Both the position numbers and the translations under genes were made by a program. This document shows, piece after piece, positions 1 to 10,842 of a DNA stretch of 45,000 nucleotides (the stretch's first letter is position 1; every line of letters begins with the position of its first letter). The notes under the pieces were generated by a model. The model ran no database searches. It was not told where the DNA came from and saw nothing but the letters and a program-made list of their open reading frames with translations. Origin of the DNA: Anaerostipes sp. 992a (GTDB taxonomy: Bacteria; Bacillota; Clostridia; Lachnospirales; Lachnospiraceae); the NCBI RefSeq assembly GCF_001940245.1, contig NZ_MJIG01000006.1, positions 1 through 45,000 on the forward strand, in the 5' to 3' direction.

Positions 1-2564
<2,564 letters not shown>

Positions 2565-2696
2565 AGAGAATGGCTGTAGAGATGTTTGAACGTACAGGAA
2601 GAGATGGAAGGTTAAGAAGATATCTGTATGTAGTTTTTAGGGTACATCCTAAAGATAAGGCCAAAAGCAGAGTGCTTTTAGTCTTTTCTATTATAC
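2565..2696 (+). other. 23S-tRNA spacer without a 5S gene
   Basis: 132 bases separate the 23S 3' end from tRNA-Asp. No 5S-like core is present. A short hairpin, AAAAGCA-GAG-TGCTTTT near 2663-2679, may be a processing signal; it is followed by only a broken T-run. The 5S gene of this operon must lie elsewhere or be absent. Confidence 0.7.
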
Positions 2697-2770
2697 GGCC
2701 TAGTGGCTCAGTTGGTTAGAGCGCCGCCCTGTCACGGCGGAGGTCGAGGGTTCGAGTCCCTTCTGGGTCG
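2697..2770 (+). tRNA. tRNA-Asp (GTC)
   Basis: Full cloverleaf. The acceptor GGCCTAG pairs with CTGGGTC using two G-U pairs, the anticodon loop is CTGTCAC, the T-loop is TTCGAGT and the discriminator is G. No 3' CCA is encoded. Confidence 0.97.
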
Positions 2771-2797
2771 TTTGAAAATTTTATATTTTCTAAAAAT

Positions 2798-2870
2798 GGG
2801 ATCATAGCTCAGCTGGGAGAGCACCTGCCTTACAAGCAGGGGGTCACAGGTTCGAGCCCTGTTGGTCCCA
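2798..2870 (+). tRNA. tRNA-Val (TAC)
   Basis: Cloverleaf with acceptor GGGATCA/TGGTCCC, anticodon stem CCTGC/GCAGG and loop CTTACAA. Discriminator A. CCA is not encoded. Confidence 0.97.
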
Positions 2871-2875
2871 TTCAT

Positions 2876-2948
2876 GCCGTCGTGGCTCAATTGGCAGAGC
2901 AGCTGATTTGTAATCAGCAGGTTATCGGTTCAAGTCCGATCGTCGGCT
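2876..2948 (+). tRNA. tRNA-Thr (TGT)
   Basis: Anticodon stem GCTGA/TCAGC with loop TTTGTAA; T-loop TTCAAGT. The acceptor GCCGTCG/CGTCGGC carries one U-U mismatch at the fifth pair. CCA is not encoded. Confidence 0.95.
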
Positions 2949-2975
2949 TTTTTTTGTGCTAAAGCGCAAGATTAT

Positions 2976-3057
2976 GGATGGATTCCCGAGTGGCCAAAGG
3001 GGGCAGACTGTAAATCTGTTGGCAACGCCTTCGAAGGTTCGAATCCTTCTCCATCCA
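2976..3057 (+). tRNA. tRNA-Tyr (GTA)
   Basis: Type II tRNA with a long variable arm. Acceptor GGATGGA/TCCATCC, anticodon loop CTGTAAA, discriminator A. CCA is not encoded. Confidence 0.97.
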
Positions 3058-3067
3058 TTTTTTATAG

Positions 3068-3141
<74 letters not shown>

Positions 3142-3172
3142 CTCATACAAAATAATAAAAATTGTTTTGTAC

Positions 3173-3245
<73 letters not shown>

Positions 3246-3286
3246 TTCCATTGAATGCCGAAAGGCATAAATGTTAATATAGATAT

Positions 3287-3359
3287 GGGTGTGTAGCTCA
3301 GTTGGTAGAGCACTTGACTTTTAATCAAGTTGTCCGGGGTTCGAACCCCCGCACGCTCA
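3287..3359 (+). tRNA. tRNA-Lys (TTT)
   Basis: Acceptor GGGTGTG/CACGCTC with one G-U pair, anticodon stem CTTGA/TCAAG, loop CTTTTAA. Last tRNA before the operon terminator. CCA is not encoded. Confidence 0.97.
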
Positions 3360-3361
3360 CG

Positions 3362-3394
3362 AAAAAGCCTTAAGGAATGTTCCTTAAGGCTTTT
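3362..3394 (+). terminator. rrn/tRNA operon terminator
   Basis: Long A-flanked perfect hairpin (stem AAAGCCTTAAGGAA and its complement, 3-5 nt loop) ending in TTTT, directly after tRNA-Lys. Confidence 0.9.
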
Positions 3395-3400
3395 GTTATT

Positions 3401-3429
3401 ACATAAGAAATTCTCTGAATTTCTTATGT
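3401..3429. terminator. 13-bp perfect palindrome between tRNA-Lys and merR
   Basis: Arms ACATAAGAAATTC and its complement around a TCT loop. It lies just beyond the 3' end of the minus-strand MerR gene, so it may end that transcript. No clear T-run follows, so the role is inferred. Confidence 0.5.
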
Positions 3430-3439
3430 AATGGTAATA

Positions 3440-4249
3440 TTAGATTGGAATAAAGACTTTGAAATAATGGGTTTCCTTCGGCTCATAGGCGATTTTTATG
3501 CGTATGGCATAGGCATCGCCATGGTAGTCAGAAGAAAAATTTTTATAAATCTGATGGATACGACGGACAAGTTCGCCGTCGGAAGTATAATTTTTTGTGC
3601 ATATAGACAAATAGGCCACAAAAGCCTTTTGCTTCTCTCCTCCGATGGTTTGAAGATCCGGTCGTTTTTCTAAAAGTTCTTCTGGAAAATATTTTTTTTC
3701 AATGATCTGTCCCCAATAAAACATATTAGAAGAGCCTTCCATGGTTTCTTTTGGTAGGCATACACAGGATTTGGCATAAGGAAGGTAATCAATGAGATTT
3801 ACATTATTTTTCTCCATTTGATAATCATCCAGATATTCCAGCTGCTTTGTCTGAGCGAGAAAATAATGGGGTGGAAAATTACAGATAAACCAGTCGTTTA
3901 AGTTAGCGTCTAAATAGCGGAGTTCTTTATAATAGGATTGAGTCATCTGTTTTTTTTTCAGTAATTCTTCAATTACCAGATCAATATCATCCATATGCTT
4001 TAATAACATATCATTTATTGTATCGCTGTTTGCAATTTTACATAAAGTATTCAATTCTTTTACAGAAAATCCAAGATTGCGGTACTTGATACATTCATGA
4101 AGATATGTACAGCTATTTAGATCGTAAAATCGGTAATTGGAATGGCTGTCTCGAATAGAAGAGAAAAAGCCTTCTTTTTCGTAGTATTTAATGGTGTGGG
4201 AGGTGACTCCGGCAAATTTAGCCAGAGTTCCTATTTTCTTTTCGTGCAT
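3440..4249 (-). CDS. MerR-family transcriptional regulator with C-terminal effector-type domain
   Basis: 269 aa. The N-terminal 70 residues form a MerR winged helix: IGTLAKFAGVTSHTIKYYEKEG is the first helix-turn-helix, NYRFYD the wing, and YRNLGFSVKEL the second helix pair. A dimerisation coiled coil follows at about 78-115. The remaining ~150 residues (from about 120) have the length and aromatic content of a GyrI/SOUL-type ligand pocket, so a small-molecule sensor is likely, but the ligand is unknown. The start is supported by an upstream TAGGAG. It is divergent from the decarboxylase operon and convergent with the tRNA cluster. The long leader has terminator-like hairpins (4296-4399). Its target cannot be named. 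Confidence 0.85.
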   Translation of the reverse strand: MHEKKIGTLAKFAGVTSHTIKYYEKEGFFSSIRDSHSNYRFYDLNSCTYLHECIKYRNLGFSVKELNTLCKIANSDTINDMLLKHMDDIDLVIEELLKKKQMTQSYYKELRYLDANLNDWFICNFPPHYFLAQTKQLEYLDDYQMEKNNVNLIDYLPYAKSCVCLPKETMEGSSNMFYWGQIIEKKYFPEELLEKRPDLQTIGGEKQKAFVAYLSICTKNYTSDGELVRRIHQIYKNFSSDYHGDAYAIRIKIAYEPKETHYFKVFIPI

Positions 4250-4705
4250 AATAACTCCTATATTAATTTATTTATGTTTGATTTGTTGGAAAGGTAAAAA
4301 GACTGAAACGAAATTTGTTTCAGCCTTTTTACTCGTGTGTGTTAAATTTTAAGAAGAAAGTCTTAAAGTGTTATCTTCAGCTTTTATTATAAAGCTGAAA
4401 CTAAGGGTTAAGTCAAGAAAAAAATGGAATATTTTTCTTATTTTTTTCTTAATGGAATTTCGGGAATTTTCTTGAAAAAAGACAAGTCTCTGATAGGATT
4501 GCAGGTGTACGTTACAGTAAGATACATTTTAATAAGAGCGTGGGGTATGTTCCTAAGTAGAGAAGCCCAGGTAAAATTTTAGGGAAAAGAAATGATTTGT
4601 TTAAAACCTGTGCCTAACACTTAGGTTTGAAATGACAAAAAGAAAAGTTGGTGTAGAAAAAATAGGCGGAGAATGAGAAAATAGAAAAAAGAAAGGAAAA
4701 GGATT
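4250..4705. promoter_or_regulatory. Divergent intergenic region, structured merR leader
   Basis: 456 bases with no gene. Read on the minus strand toward merR, a hairpin at 4376-4399 (TTCAGCTTT...AAAGCTGAA) is followed by a terminator-like hairpin at 4296-4330 (AAAAAGGCTGAAAC, 7-nt loop, GTTTCAGTCTTTTT). The first arm, GTTTCAGC at about 4394-4401, could also pair with GCTGAAAC of the second hairpin, which would make the two mutually exclusive as in an attenuator. The rest is AT-rich. A possible plus-strand promoter is TTGAAA-16-TAGGAT near 4472. No known riboswitch class was recognised. Confidence 0.4.
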
Positions 4706-6118
4706 ATGGGAATGATATATGAGAAAATAAAAAGGCATAGCCAGAAGGAAGATTATCCTTTTCATATGCCGGGACATAAACGAAGAGGATTGGATATCTT
4801 TGACGGGGTACATCCATATGAAGTGGATTTTACAGAAATTGATGGTCTGGATGATTTGCATGCGCCGGAGGAGATGTTTCGTGCATCCATGGACAGAGCC
4901 AGAAGTTATTATGGCACAAGAGAGACCTTTTATCTGGTAAATGGAAGTACGTCTGGGATTATGGCCGCAATTGCATCAGTGTGCCAGCTGGGAGATACGA
5001 TCATTATGAGCAGAAATTGTCATAAGTCTGTGTACATGGCAGTGGAGCTATTGGGATTAAAGCCAGTTTACCTTTATCCGAAGGTTGAGGAGGAGAATGG
5101 ATTGGTCACGCACATTTTTTGTGGAGATTTACAGACAATTGTGGATAACCACCCTGATGCAAAGGCTGTTATGTTAGTAAGTCCTACGTATGAGGGGATG
5201 ACCATGGATGTGAAGGCAGCAGCTGATATTACGAAAACGGCAGGAATGACATTTATTGTAGACGAAGCGCATGGAGCTCATTTTCCATTTCTAAAAAAGA
5301 GAGAGGAAAGATATTTACAGTTTCCAACAAGTGCAATAGAGTGTGGAGCAGATTTGGTCATTCAGAGTCTTCATAAGACGATGCCTGCACTGACGCAGAC
5401 AGCATTGCTTCACGTGTGTACGGAAAAGGTGTCCATACGAAGGGTACAGGAATGCATTGATTATTTTGAAACAACCAGTCCATCTTATCTGTTAACAGCA
5501 TCTATAGATGATGCCATATCTTTTGGAATCGAGAAAAAGGAGAAATTTGAAGATTATGCACAGAGGCTGTACTGGCTCAGGGAAGAATTAAAGAAGTTGG
5601 AACATCTTTCCCTTGTACCTGTAGATGATCCTGGGAAACTAGTAATTTCTACTTCAAAAACAAATATGACAGGAAAACAATTATATGATATATTATTAAA
5701 TAATTATCACCTTCAGATGGAAATGGCGCAGGAGACTTATTGTCTGGCAATGACCAGTGTCTGTGATACGCAAGAGGGATATGACAGGCTGATACAGGCA
5801 TTGAGAGAGATTGACAGAAACCTGGTTACCAAAAGACCGGTTGTATTCTCCAAATGGATGATGGAAAATGAGCTGGTTTACGTTCCAAATCGGGCGAGAG
5901 CAATGGAGATGACGGAGAACTTGATTGAAGAAAGTGAAGGAAAAGTAAGCGGTGAATATGTTTACTTATACCCTCCAGGAATTCCGCTGATCGTTCCGGG
6001 CGAACGGGTGGACCAGGCTTGCATTGATAAAATCAGAGAATATGAGAAAAAAGGATTAAAAGTCCGGGGAATGGCTGATCCAGATGGGAAGACGATAAAA
6101 ATTATCAATGAGCAATAG
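4706..6118 (+). CDS. Orn/Lys/Arg decarboxylase family protein (YaaO/SpeA type)
   Basis: 470 aa, PLP-dependent fold-type I decarboxylase of the short, Bacillus YaaO-like class that lacks the N-terminal wing of the enterobacterial enzymes. Visible features are the N-terminal MPGHK motif (21-25), the phosphate-binding GSTSG (80-84), DEAHG (186-190) with the pyridine-contacting Asp, and SLHKTMPALTQ with the Schiff-base Lys at 224. The C-terminal domain follows from about 370, with YLYPPGIPLIVPGE. The family makes cadaverine, putrescine or agmatine; which substrate is used cannot be read here. It starts the operon, with tmk 15 nt downstream, the same neighbour as in B. subtilis. An AAAGGAAAAGG element precedes the ATG. 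Confidence 0.92.
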   Translation: MGMIYEKIKRHSQKEDYPFHMPGHKRRGLDIFDGVHPYEVDFTEIDGLDDLHAPEEMFRASMDRARSYYGTRETFYLVNGSTSGIMAAIASVCQLGDTIIMSRNCHKSVYMAVELLGLKPVYLYPKVEEENGLVTHIFCGDLQTIVDNHPDAKAVMLVSPTYEGMTMDVKAAADITKTAGMTFIVDEAHGAHFPFLKKREERYLQFPTSAIECGADLVIQSLHKTMPALTQTALLHVCTEKVSIRRVQECIDYFETTSPSYLLTASIDDAISFGIEKKEKFEDYAQRLYWLREELKKLEHLSLVPVDDPGKLVISTSKTNMTGKQLYDILLNNYHLQMEMAQETYCLAMTSVCDTQEGYDRLIQALREIDRNLVTKRPVVFSKWMMENELVYVPNRARAMEMTENLIEESEGKVSGEYVYLYPPGIPLIVPGERVDQACIDKIREYEKKGLKVRGMADPDGKTIKIINEQ

Positions 6119-6133
6119 AATAGAGGAGAAAGC

Positions 6134-6760
6134 ATGTCAGGTTTATTTATTACGATGGAAGGAGCAGATGGAGCAGGAAAATCTACTCAAATTGAGAAAT
6201 TAAAAGACTATTTATCGAATAAAGGATATGATATAATATTATGTAGGGAACCAGGCGGAACTGTCATCAGCGAGGCAATTCGGACAGTAATTTTAAATCG
6301 AGAATTTACGGAAATGGGGAATATGACGGAGCTTTTACTATATGCATCAGCGAGAGCTCAGCTGGTGGAGGAAGTGATCCGTCCGGCATTAGAAGATGGT
6401 AAGATCGTTATATGCGACCGTTTTGTGGATTCTTCTGCAGTATATCAGGGAGTTGCGAGAGGAATGGGCTCCCAGCTGGTTTATGAAGTGAACAGGTATG
6501 CAATGGGAGATACGGTTCCGGATATTACGATCCTTTTAGATATTAAGGGAAAAGAAGGCATTCTGAGAAAGAAGAAGCAGGCTCAGTTAGACCGGATGGA
6601 GATGGAGTCGGCCGCATTTCACGAGAAGGTTTCCGATGGATATCGGATGTTAGCAAAGGAACATCCAGAGCGAATCCATATGATTGATGGGACACAGACC
6701 ATCGAAGCAATTCACAGCCAGATCATAGAGGTTGTGGATGCTATATTAGATACAGAATAG
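6134..6760 (+). CDS. tmk: Thymidylate kinase
   Basis: 208 aa, normal for the family. Phosphorylates dTMP to dTDP in the cytoplasm with ATP. The P-loop GADGAGKST is at 10-18, the EPGGT motif (REPGGTVISE) follows near 40, and the DRFVDSS substrate/Mg region is near 95-101. The LID segment is at 140-160 (KEGILRKKKQAQLDRME). GAGGAG lies 7 nt before the ATG. The next gene begins 46 nt downstream. The darA and yaaR genes that sit between tmk and holB in Bacillus are not here. Confidence 0.97.
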   Translation: MSGLFITMEGADGAGKSTQIEKLKDYLSNKGYDIILCREPGGTVISEAIRTVILNREFTEMGNMTELLLYASARAQLVEEVIRPALEDGKIVICDRFVDSSAVYQGVARGMGSQLVYEVNRYAMGDTVPDITILLDIKGKEGILRKKKQAQLDRMEMESAAFHEKVSDGYRMLAKEHPERIHMIDGTQTIEAIHSQIIEVVDAILDTE

Positions 6761-6806
6761 ATTGGAAAGGTTCTGTATTAGATTCATGGAAAAGAGGCGA
6801 GATAAT

Positions 6807-7799
6807 ATGTGTAATTTTCAAAATATTATAGGACATGAACAGAACATAGAGCATTTAGAAAAAGCGATTGCAGAAGGAATGGTTTCTCATGCCTATATTT
6901 TTAATGGGGAGGAAGGAATAGGTAAGATGACCGTGGCAAAAGCATTTGCGAAGGCATTATTGTGCGAGCAGAAGAACAGCTGCGGGCATTGTCAGTCCTG
7001 TATACAGATTGATTCTATGAACCACCCAGACGTTATTTATGTTACTCATGAAAAATCAGTGATTACGGTGGATGATATTCGTGATCAGGTAAATCATACC
7101 ATTGCAGTAAAGCCTTATAGCAGCGAGTATAAGATTTATATTATTGATGAAGCAGATAAGATGAATGTAATGGCGCAGAATGCTCTGTTAAAGACTATTG
7201 AAGAGCCACCAGAATATGCAGTGATCATTTTGCTGGCGGACAATAAAGATACATTTCTGGAGACCATTCGTTCCAGATGTATTCAGTTGAATTTTGGACC
7301 ATTAAAAGAAGAGCAGGTAAGAGATTATATTCGCAAGCATTATGGAGAGAATAATAGCAAAGAGGATCTTGCAGCAGCATATTCTATGGGCAATATAGGA
7401 AAAGCCATTAAGGTAATGGAATCACAGGAATTTGAAGAGATGAAGAATCGCTGTCTGAATATGCTGGCACATATTAAGGAATGGAACATTCATGAGATCG
7501 TGCTTTATCTGAAACAGATGGATGATTACAAAGACCGAGTATTCGAGTTTTTAGATATTATTACGATCTTCTATCGGGATATTCTGATCCTTAAGGTAAC
7601 TGGTCTTCCGAATAAGACGGTATTCAAAGACAAGTATTCTCTGATGAGAAAGCAGTCTGTATACTTAAGTTTTGAAGGAATTGACCGCATTATCAAAGAA
7701 GTAGAAAAAGCAAAGGTAAGATTGAATGCCAATGTAAACTTCGATGTCACATTGGAGCTTCTTTTGTTTGCAATGAAGGAGAACGGAACAAAATGGTAG
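6807..7799 (+). CDS. holB: DNA polymerase III delta' subunit
   Basis: 330 aa with the ATG at 6807. In-frame upstream starts (TTG 6762, ATG 6786) have poorer ribosome sites, whereas AGAGG lies about 9 nt before 6807. It is a clamp-loader AAA+ subunit: the N-terminal NIIGHEQNIEHLEKAI helix, a Walker-A-like GEEGIGKM, a four-cysteine zinc module (CEQKNSCGHCQSC) and IIDEADKMNVMAQNALLKTIEEPP, the delta' Walker B/SRC-preceding block. The SRC arginine-finger motif appears as IRSRCIQLNF. The C-terminal collar domain is weakly conserved, as usual. The last 7 nt overlap ricT, so the two are translationally coupled. Confidence 0.95.
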   Translation: MCNFQNIIGHEQNIEHLEKAIAEGMVSHAYIFNGEEGIGKMTVAKAFAKALLCEQKNSCGHCQSCIQIDSMNHPDVIYVTHEKSVITVDDIRDQVNHTIAVKPYSSEYKIYIIDEADKMNVMAQNALLKTIEEPPEYAVIILLADNKDTFLETIRSRCIQLNFGPLKEEQVRDYIRKHYGENNSKEDLAAAYSMGNIGKAIKVMESQEFEEMKNRCLNMLAHIKEWNIHEIVLYLKQMDDYKDRVFEFLDIITIFYRDILILKVTGLPNKTVFKDKYSLMRKQSVYLSFEGIDRIIKEVEKAKVRLNANVNFDVTLELLLFAMKENGTKW

Positions 7800-8698
7800 A
7801 AGTAATAGGAGTCCGTTTCAGACAAAATGGGAAGATTTATTTTTTTAACCCCAATGATCTGAATATTGAAGTGGGACAGAATGTGATCGTAGAGACTGCC
7901 AGAGGCATTGAATACGGCAAGGTTGTCCTTGGAAGAAGAAAAATTAAGTCTGAAAAGGTTATTTCCACATTAAAATCAGTGATTCGGATTGCAACGCCCG
8001 AAGATGATAAAATTAATGAAGAGAATAAGAAAAAGAGCAAGGATGCTTTTAAGATCTGTCTGGAGAAAATCGAAAAGCATGGTCTGGAGATGAAGCTGAT
8101 CGATACAGAGTATACGTTTGATAACAATAAAGTATTATTTTATTTTACGGCAGATGGAAGAATCGATTTTAGGGAATTGGTAAAGGACCTTGCTTCTGTA
8201 TTTAAGACCAGAATCGAATTGAGACAGATTGGAGTCCGGGATGAGACAAAAATTATGGGAGGCATCGGTATCTGTGGAAGAAGCTTATGCTGTCATACCC
8301 ATTTATCTGAATTTGTACCAGTATCCATTAAGATGGCAAAAGAACAGAATTTATCCTTGAATCCGACTAAGATTTCAGGTGTATGTGGCAGACTCATGTG
8401 TTGCCCGAAGCATGAACAGGAAACATATGAATATCTGAATAAAAAGCTTCCGAATATAGGAGATCAGGTCAGAACCAGCGATGGCCTTAAGGGAGAGGTG
8501 CAGAGAGTGAATGTACTTCGCCAGAAGGTAAAGGTGATCGTGGAAGATGAGAATGGTGAAAAAGATATTCACGAATATAAGATCAGTGAATTGCATTTTA
8601 AGCCAAAACGTAAGAAAAAGAATAACCAGACTGTTCAGGATGCAGAGTTAAAGGCATTAGAAGAACTGGAGCGTAAGGAAGGAAAGTCAAAACTGTAA
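7793..8698 (+). CDS. ricT: PSP1-domain protein RicT/YaaT
   Basis: 301 aa. The PSP1 domain fills the middle and C-terminal part. Two cysteine clusters, CGRSLCC (about 161-167) and CGRLMCC (about 198-204), match those that bind iron-sulfur clusters in B. subtilis RicT. There RicT works with RicA and RicF in a complex that steers RNase Y and affects sporulation and biofilm formation. The C-terminal tail is lysine-rich. AAGGAG precedes the ATG, which overlaps holB by 7 nt; the TAA stop overlaps the next ATG by one base. The position between holB and a YabB-like methyltransferase is the same as in Bacillus. Confidence 0.95.
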   Translation: MVEVIGVRFRQNGKIYFFNPNDLNIEVGQNVIVETARGIEYGKVVLGRRKIKSEKVISTLKSVIRIATPEDDKINEENKKKSKDAFKICLEKIEKHGLEMKLIDTEYTFDNNKVLFYFTADGRIDFRELVKDLASVFKTRIELRQIGVRDETKIMGGIGICGRSLCCHTHLSEFVPVSIKMAKEQNLSLNPTKISGVCGRLMCCPKHEQETYEYLNKKLPNIGDQVRTSDGLKGEVQRVNVLRQKVKVIVEDENGEKDIHEYKISELHFKPKRKKKNNQTVQDAELKALEELERKEGKSKL

Positions 8699-9441
8699 TG
8701 AAGATAGAGAAGATGCCAGAGGAAAGGCTAGATGATTTACAAATCAAAGGTTACCGGATTCTTCAGAAAAAAGAAGGATTTTGTTTTGGCATGGATGCAG
8801 TACTGCTTTCTTCTTTTGCTAAGGTGAAAAGAGGAAAAAAAGTTTTGGACCTTGGAACGGGAACCGGTATTATTCCGATTCTGATGGAGGCAAAGACTGC
8901 AGGAGGACATTTTACAGGATTAGAGATTCAGTCAGAATATGTACAGATGGCAAGAAGAAGTGTCAGGATGAATGGGCAGCAGGATAAGATATCCATCGTA
9001 GAGGGGGATATTAAGTCGGCGGTAGAGATTTTTGGACAGGATTCGTTTGATGTGGTCACATCAAACCCACCATATATGGTGGATCAACACGGAAAGCAGA
9101 ATGAGAATGAAGCGAAGGCCATCGCCAGACATGAGCGGCTGTGTACATTAGAAGATATTATCATACAGACAAAAAAGCTACTGAAGCAAGGCGGTAGCTT
9201 TTTTATGGTTCACAGAACGTATCGTCTGGCAGAGGTTATGTATCTGATGGTCAGAGAAGGACTTGAGCCCAAACGTATCCGTATGGTGCATCCATATGTC
9301 AATAAGGAACCAAATATATTTTTAATTGAAGGATTAAAAGGCGGAAAGCCGAGAATTCAGGTGGAGCCTCCGCTGATTGTTTATAAAGAACCAAATGTAT
9401 ATCAGGATGAGATCTATGATATCTATGGTATGGAAAGGTAA
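8698..9441 (+). CDS. tRNA1(Val) (adenine37-N6)-methyltransferase-like protein (TrmN6/YabB)
   Basis: 247 aa class I SAM-dependent methyltransferase. The SAM site reads VLDLGTGTGIIPIL at about residues 50-63, and the catalytic NPPY of N6-adenine methylases is in VTSNPPYMV at about 121-129. TrmN6 modifies A37 of tRNA1(Val) in E. coli; for this Bacillus YabB-type branch the substrate is inferred. It overlaps ricT by one base (TAATG) and precedes rsmI by 8 nt. Bacillus has the small nuclease-like yazA between these two genes; it is missing here. Confidence 0.88.
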   Translation: MKIEKMPEERLDDLQIKGYRILQKKEGFCFGMDAVLLSSFAKVKRGKKVLDLGTGTGIIPILMEAKTAGGHFTGLEIQSEYVQMARRSVRMNGQQDKISIVEGDIKSAVEIFGQDSFDVVTSNPPYMVDQHGKQNENEAKAIARHERLCTLEDIIIQTKKLLKQGGSFFMVHRTYRLAEVMYLMVREGLEPKRIRMVHPYVNKEPNIFLIEGLKGGKPRIQVEPPLIVYKEPNVYQDEIYDIYGMER

Positions 9442-9449
9442 GGGAAGAT

Positions 9450-10289
9450 ATGGCAGGGCAGTTGTATTTATGTGCCACACCGATTGGCAATTTAGAGGAT
9501 ATTACTCTTAGGGTATTGAATGTCTTAAAGGAAGTGGATCTGATTGCGGCAGAGGATACGAGACACAGCATTAAGCTTCTCAATCATTTTGGTATCAAGA
9601 CAAAGCTTACCAGTTATCATGAATATAATAAAGTGGATAAGGCTGTGTATCTGGTACGCCAGATGCAGGAAGGCATTAATGTGGCTTTGATCACAGATGC
9701 CGGGACGCCAGGAATTTCTGATCCAGGGGAAGAACTGGTACGTCAGTGCCATGAAGCGGGAATTGTCGTTACCTCTCTTCCAGGGGCCTGTGCCTGTGTA
9801 ACAGCATTGACGATTTCTGGACTGCCAACGCGAAGATTCTGCTTTGAGGCGTTTCTTCCAGCGGATAAAAAGGAGCGGAAGGCAGTGCTAAATCAGCTCA
9901 AAACGGAGACAAGAACCATTATCCTATATGAAGCTCCACATCGCCTGAAAAAAACCCTTCAGGAGCTAAAATCAGAGCTTGGAAACCGGAATATGACCCT
10001 TTGTCGGGAACTTACGAAACGACATGAGGATTATAAGAGAATGACGATCCAGGAATTGATCGATTACTATGAAGGGAAAGAGGTTCGGGGTGAATGCGTA
10101 CTGGTGATCGAGGGAGTTACCTTTCAGCAGCTGGAGGAAGAAGAACAGAAAAGCTGGGAGAATATTTCTATAGAGGAACATATGGAGAAGTATTTATCCC
10201 AGGGCTTGTCCAAAAAGGATGCCATGAAGCAGGTAGCTAAGGACCGTGGAGTGGGAAAAAGAGACATTTATCAGGCATTGCTTGATTAG
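9450..10289 (+). CDS. rsmI: 16S rRNA (cytidine1402-2'-O)-methyltransferase
   Basis: 279 aa, typical RsmI size. Methylates the ribose of C1402 in the decoding centre with SAM. The tetrapyrrole-methylase fold is shown by YLCATPIGNLEDITLR at the N-terminus, AAEDTRHS, ALITDAGTPGISDPGEELV (about 76-94) and SLPGACACVTALTISGLP. The C-terminal segment ends with a short helical domain (SKKDAMKQVAKDRGVGKRDIYQALL). Start ATG follows AAGGGAAG. It closes the operon and is followed by a hairpin terminator. Confidence 0.97.
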   Translation: MAGQLYLCATPIGNLEDITLRVLNVLKEVDLIAAEDTRHSIKLLNHFGIKTKLTSYHEYNKVDKAVYLVRQMQEGINVALITDAGTPGISDPGEELVRQCHEAGIVVTSLPGACACVTALTISGLPTRRFCFEAFLPADKKERKAVLNQLKTETRTIILYEAPHRLKKTLQELKSELGNRNMTLCRELTKRHEDYKRMTIQELIDYYEGKEVRGECVLVIEGVTFQQLEEEEQKSWENISIEEHMEKYLSQGLSKKDAMKQVAKDRGVGKRDIYQALLD

Positions 10290-10299
10290 AGCAGACGTG

Positions 10300-10326
10300 A
10301 GGCTGTATCGCAGCCTTCTTCTTTTT
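10300..10326 (+). terminator. Intrinsic terminator after rsmI
   Basis: AGGCTG-TATCG-CAGCCT stem-loop followed by TCTTCTTTTT, 10 nt beyond the rsmI stop. Confidence 0.85.
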
Positions 10327-10364
10327 GCATTGTCTGCATTTCTCATGGAAATTTGATACAATAA

Positions 10365-10392
10365 AAAAGGAAGGCAGATCAGCCTTCCTTTT
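10365..10392. terminator. Bidirectional terminator between rsmI and abrB
   Basis: AAAAGGAAGGC, 6-nt loop, GCCTTCCTTTT. The A and T flanks make it work on both strands; on the minus strand it ends abrB. Confidence 0.85.
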
Positions 10393-10433
10393 CAAGTTTT
10401 AAGAAAACGACAACTTCTTTGTAAAGTTGTGCA

Positions 10434-10697
10434 TTATTCGGAAATAGTGAATCCAGCAAGTCTTGCCAATTCTTTGATTGAATTCTTAGAAACTTTCTTA
10501 CCTTTATATTCAACAAGGTCTTCCATGTCTCCGGTGAAAATGTCGCTAGGATCATACTTTTTCAAGATGATCTTATCGTCATCTACAAAGATTTCTAATG
10601 GATCACGTTCATTCACGTCAAGATTCCTTCTCAATTCAATCGGTAAAGTAATACGACCCAACTCATCCAATTTTCTCACAATTCCAGTACTTTTCAT
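10434..10697 (-). CDS. abrB: AbrB-family transition-state regulator
   Basis: 87 aa. The N-terminal SpoVT/AbrB swapped-hairpin DNA-binding domain (KSTGIVRKLDELGRITLPIE...) is very close to B. subtilis AbrB, including the DDDKIILKKY strand. The C-terminal part (about 50-87) is the variable dimerisation half. AbrB-type proteins repress post-exponential genes. A strong AGGAGG lies 8 nt before the ATG. It is convergent with rsmI and divergent from spmA, so AbrB could act on the 145-nt region between them. Which member of the family it is functionally (AbrB or a paralogue) is not certain. Confidence 0.93.
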   Translation of the reverse strand: MKSTGIVRKLDELGRITLPIELRRNLDVNERDPLEIFVDDDKIILKKYDPSDIFTGDMEDLVEYKGKKVSKNSIKELARLAGFTISE

Positions 10698-10780
10698 ACC
10701 AATACCTCCTAAAACAAACGAAACATAAATACTACTTTCAAGGTAACATATATAGTTTTCAAAGTCAAATATTTCAGAAA

Positions 10781-10818
10781 AATTTCATATAATGGTAAGA
10801 ATTTCATAAAATGGTAAA
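10781..10818 (+). repeat. Two tandem 19-bp repeats upstream of spmA
   Basis: AATTTCATATAATGGTAAG is followed immediately by AATTTCATAAAATGGTAAA (17 of 19 identical). Each holds a CATAWAAT box that resembles the -10 of SigE/SigK promoters (CATAnnnT). They lie 25 nt before the spmA GTG, in the abrB-spmA divergent region. The role is inferred. Confidence 0.5.
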
Positions 10819-10842
10819 AAGAGAATTGGAGAATATGACAGA

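Noticed and set aside
2565-2696. 5S rRNA after 23S
   Set aside because: The conserved 5S core is absent in this spacer.
4402-4705. Lysine or guanidine riboswitch before the decarboxylase
   Set aside because: No recognisable conserved core; only AT-rich sequence and short repeats.
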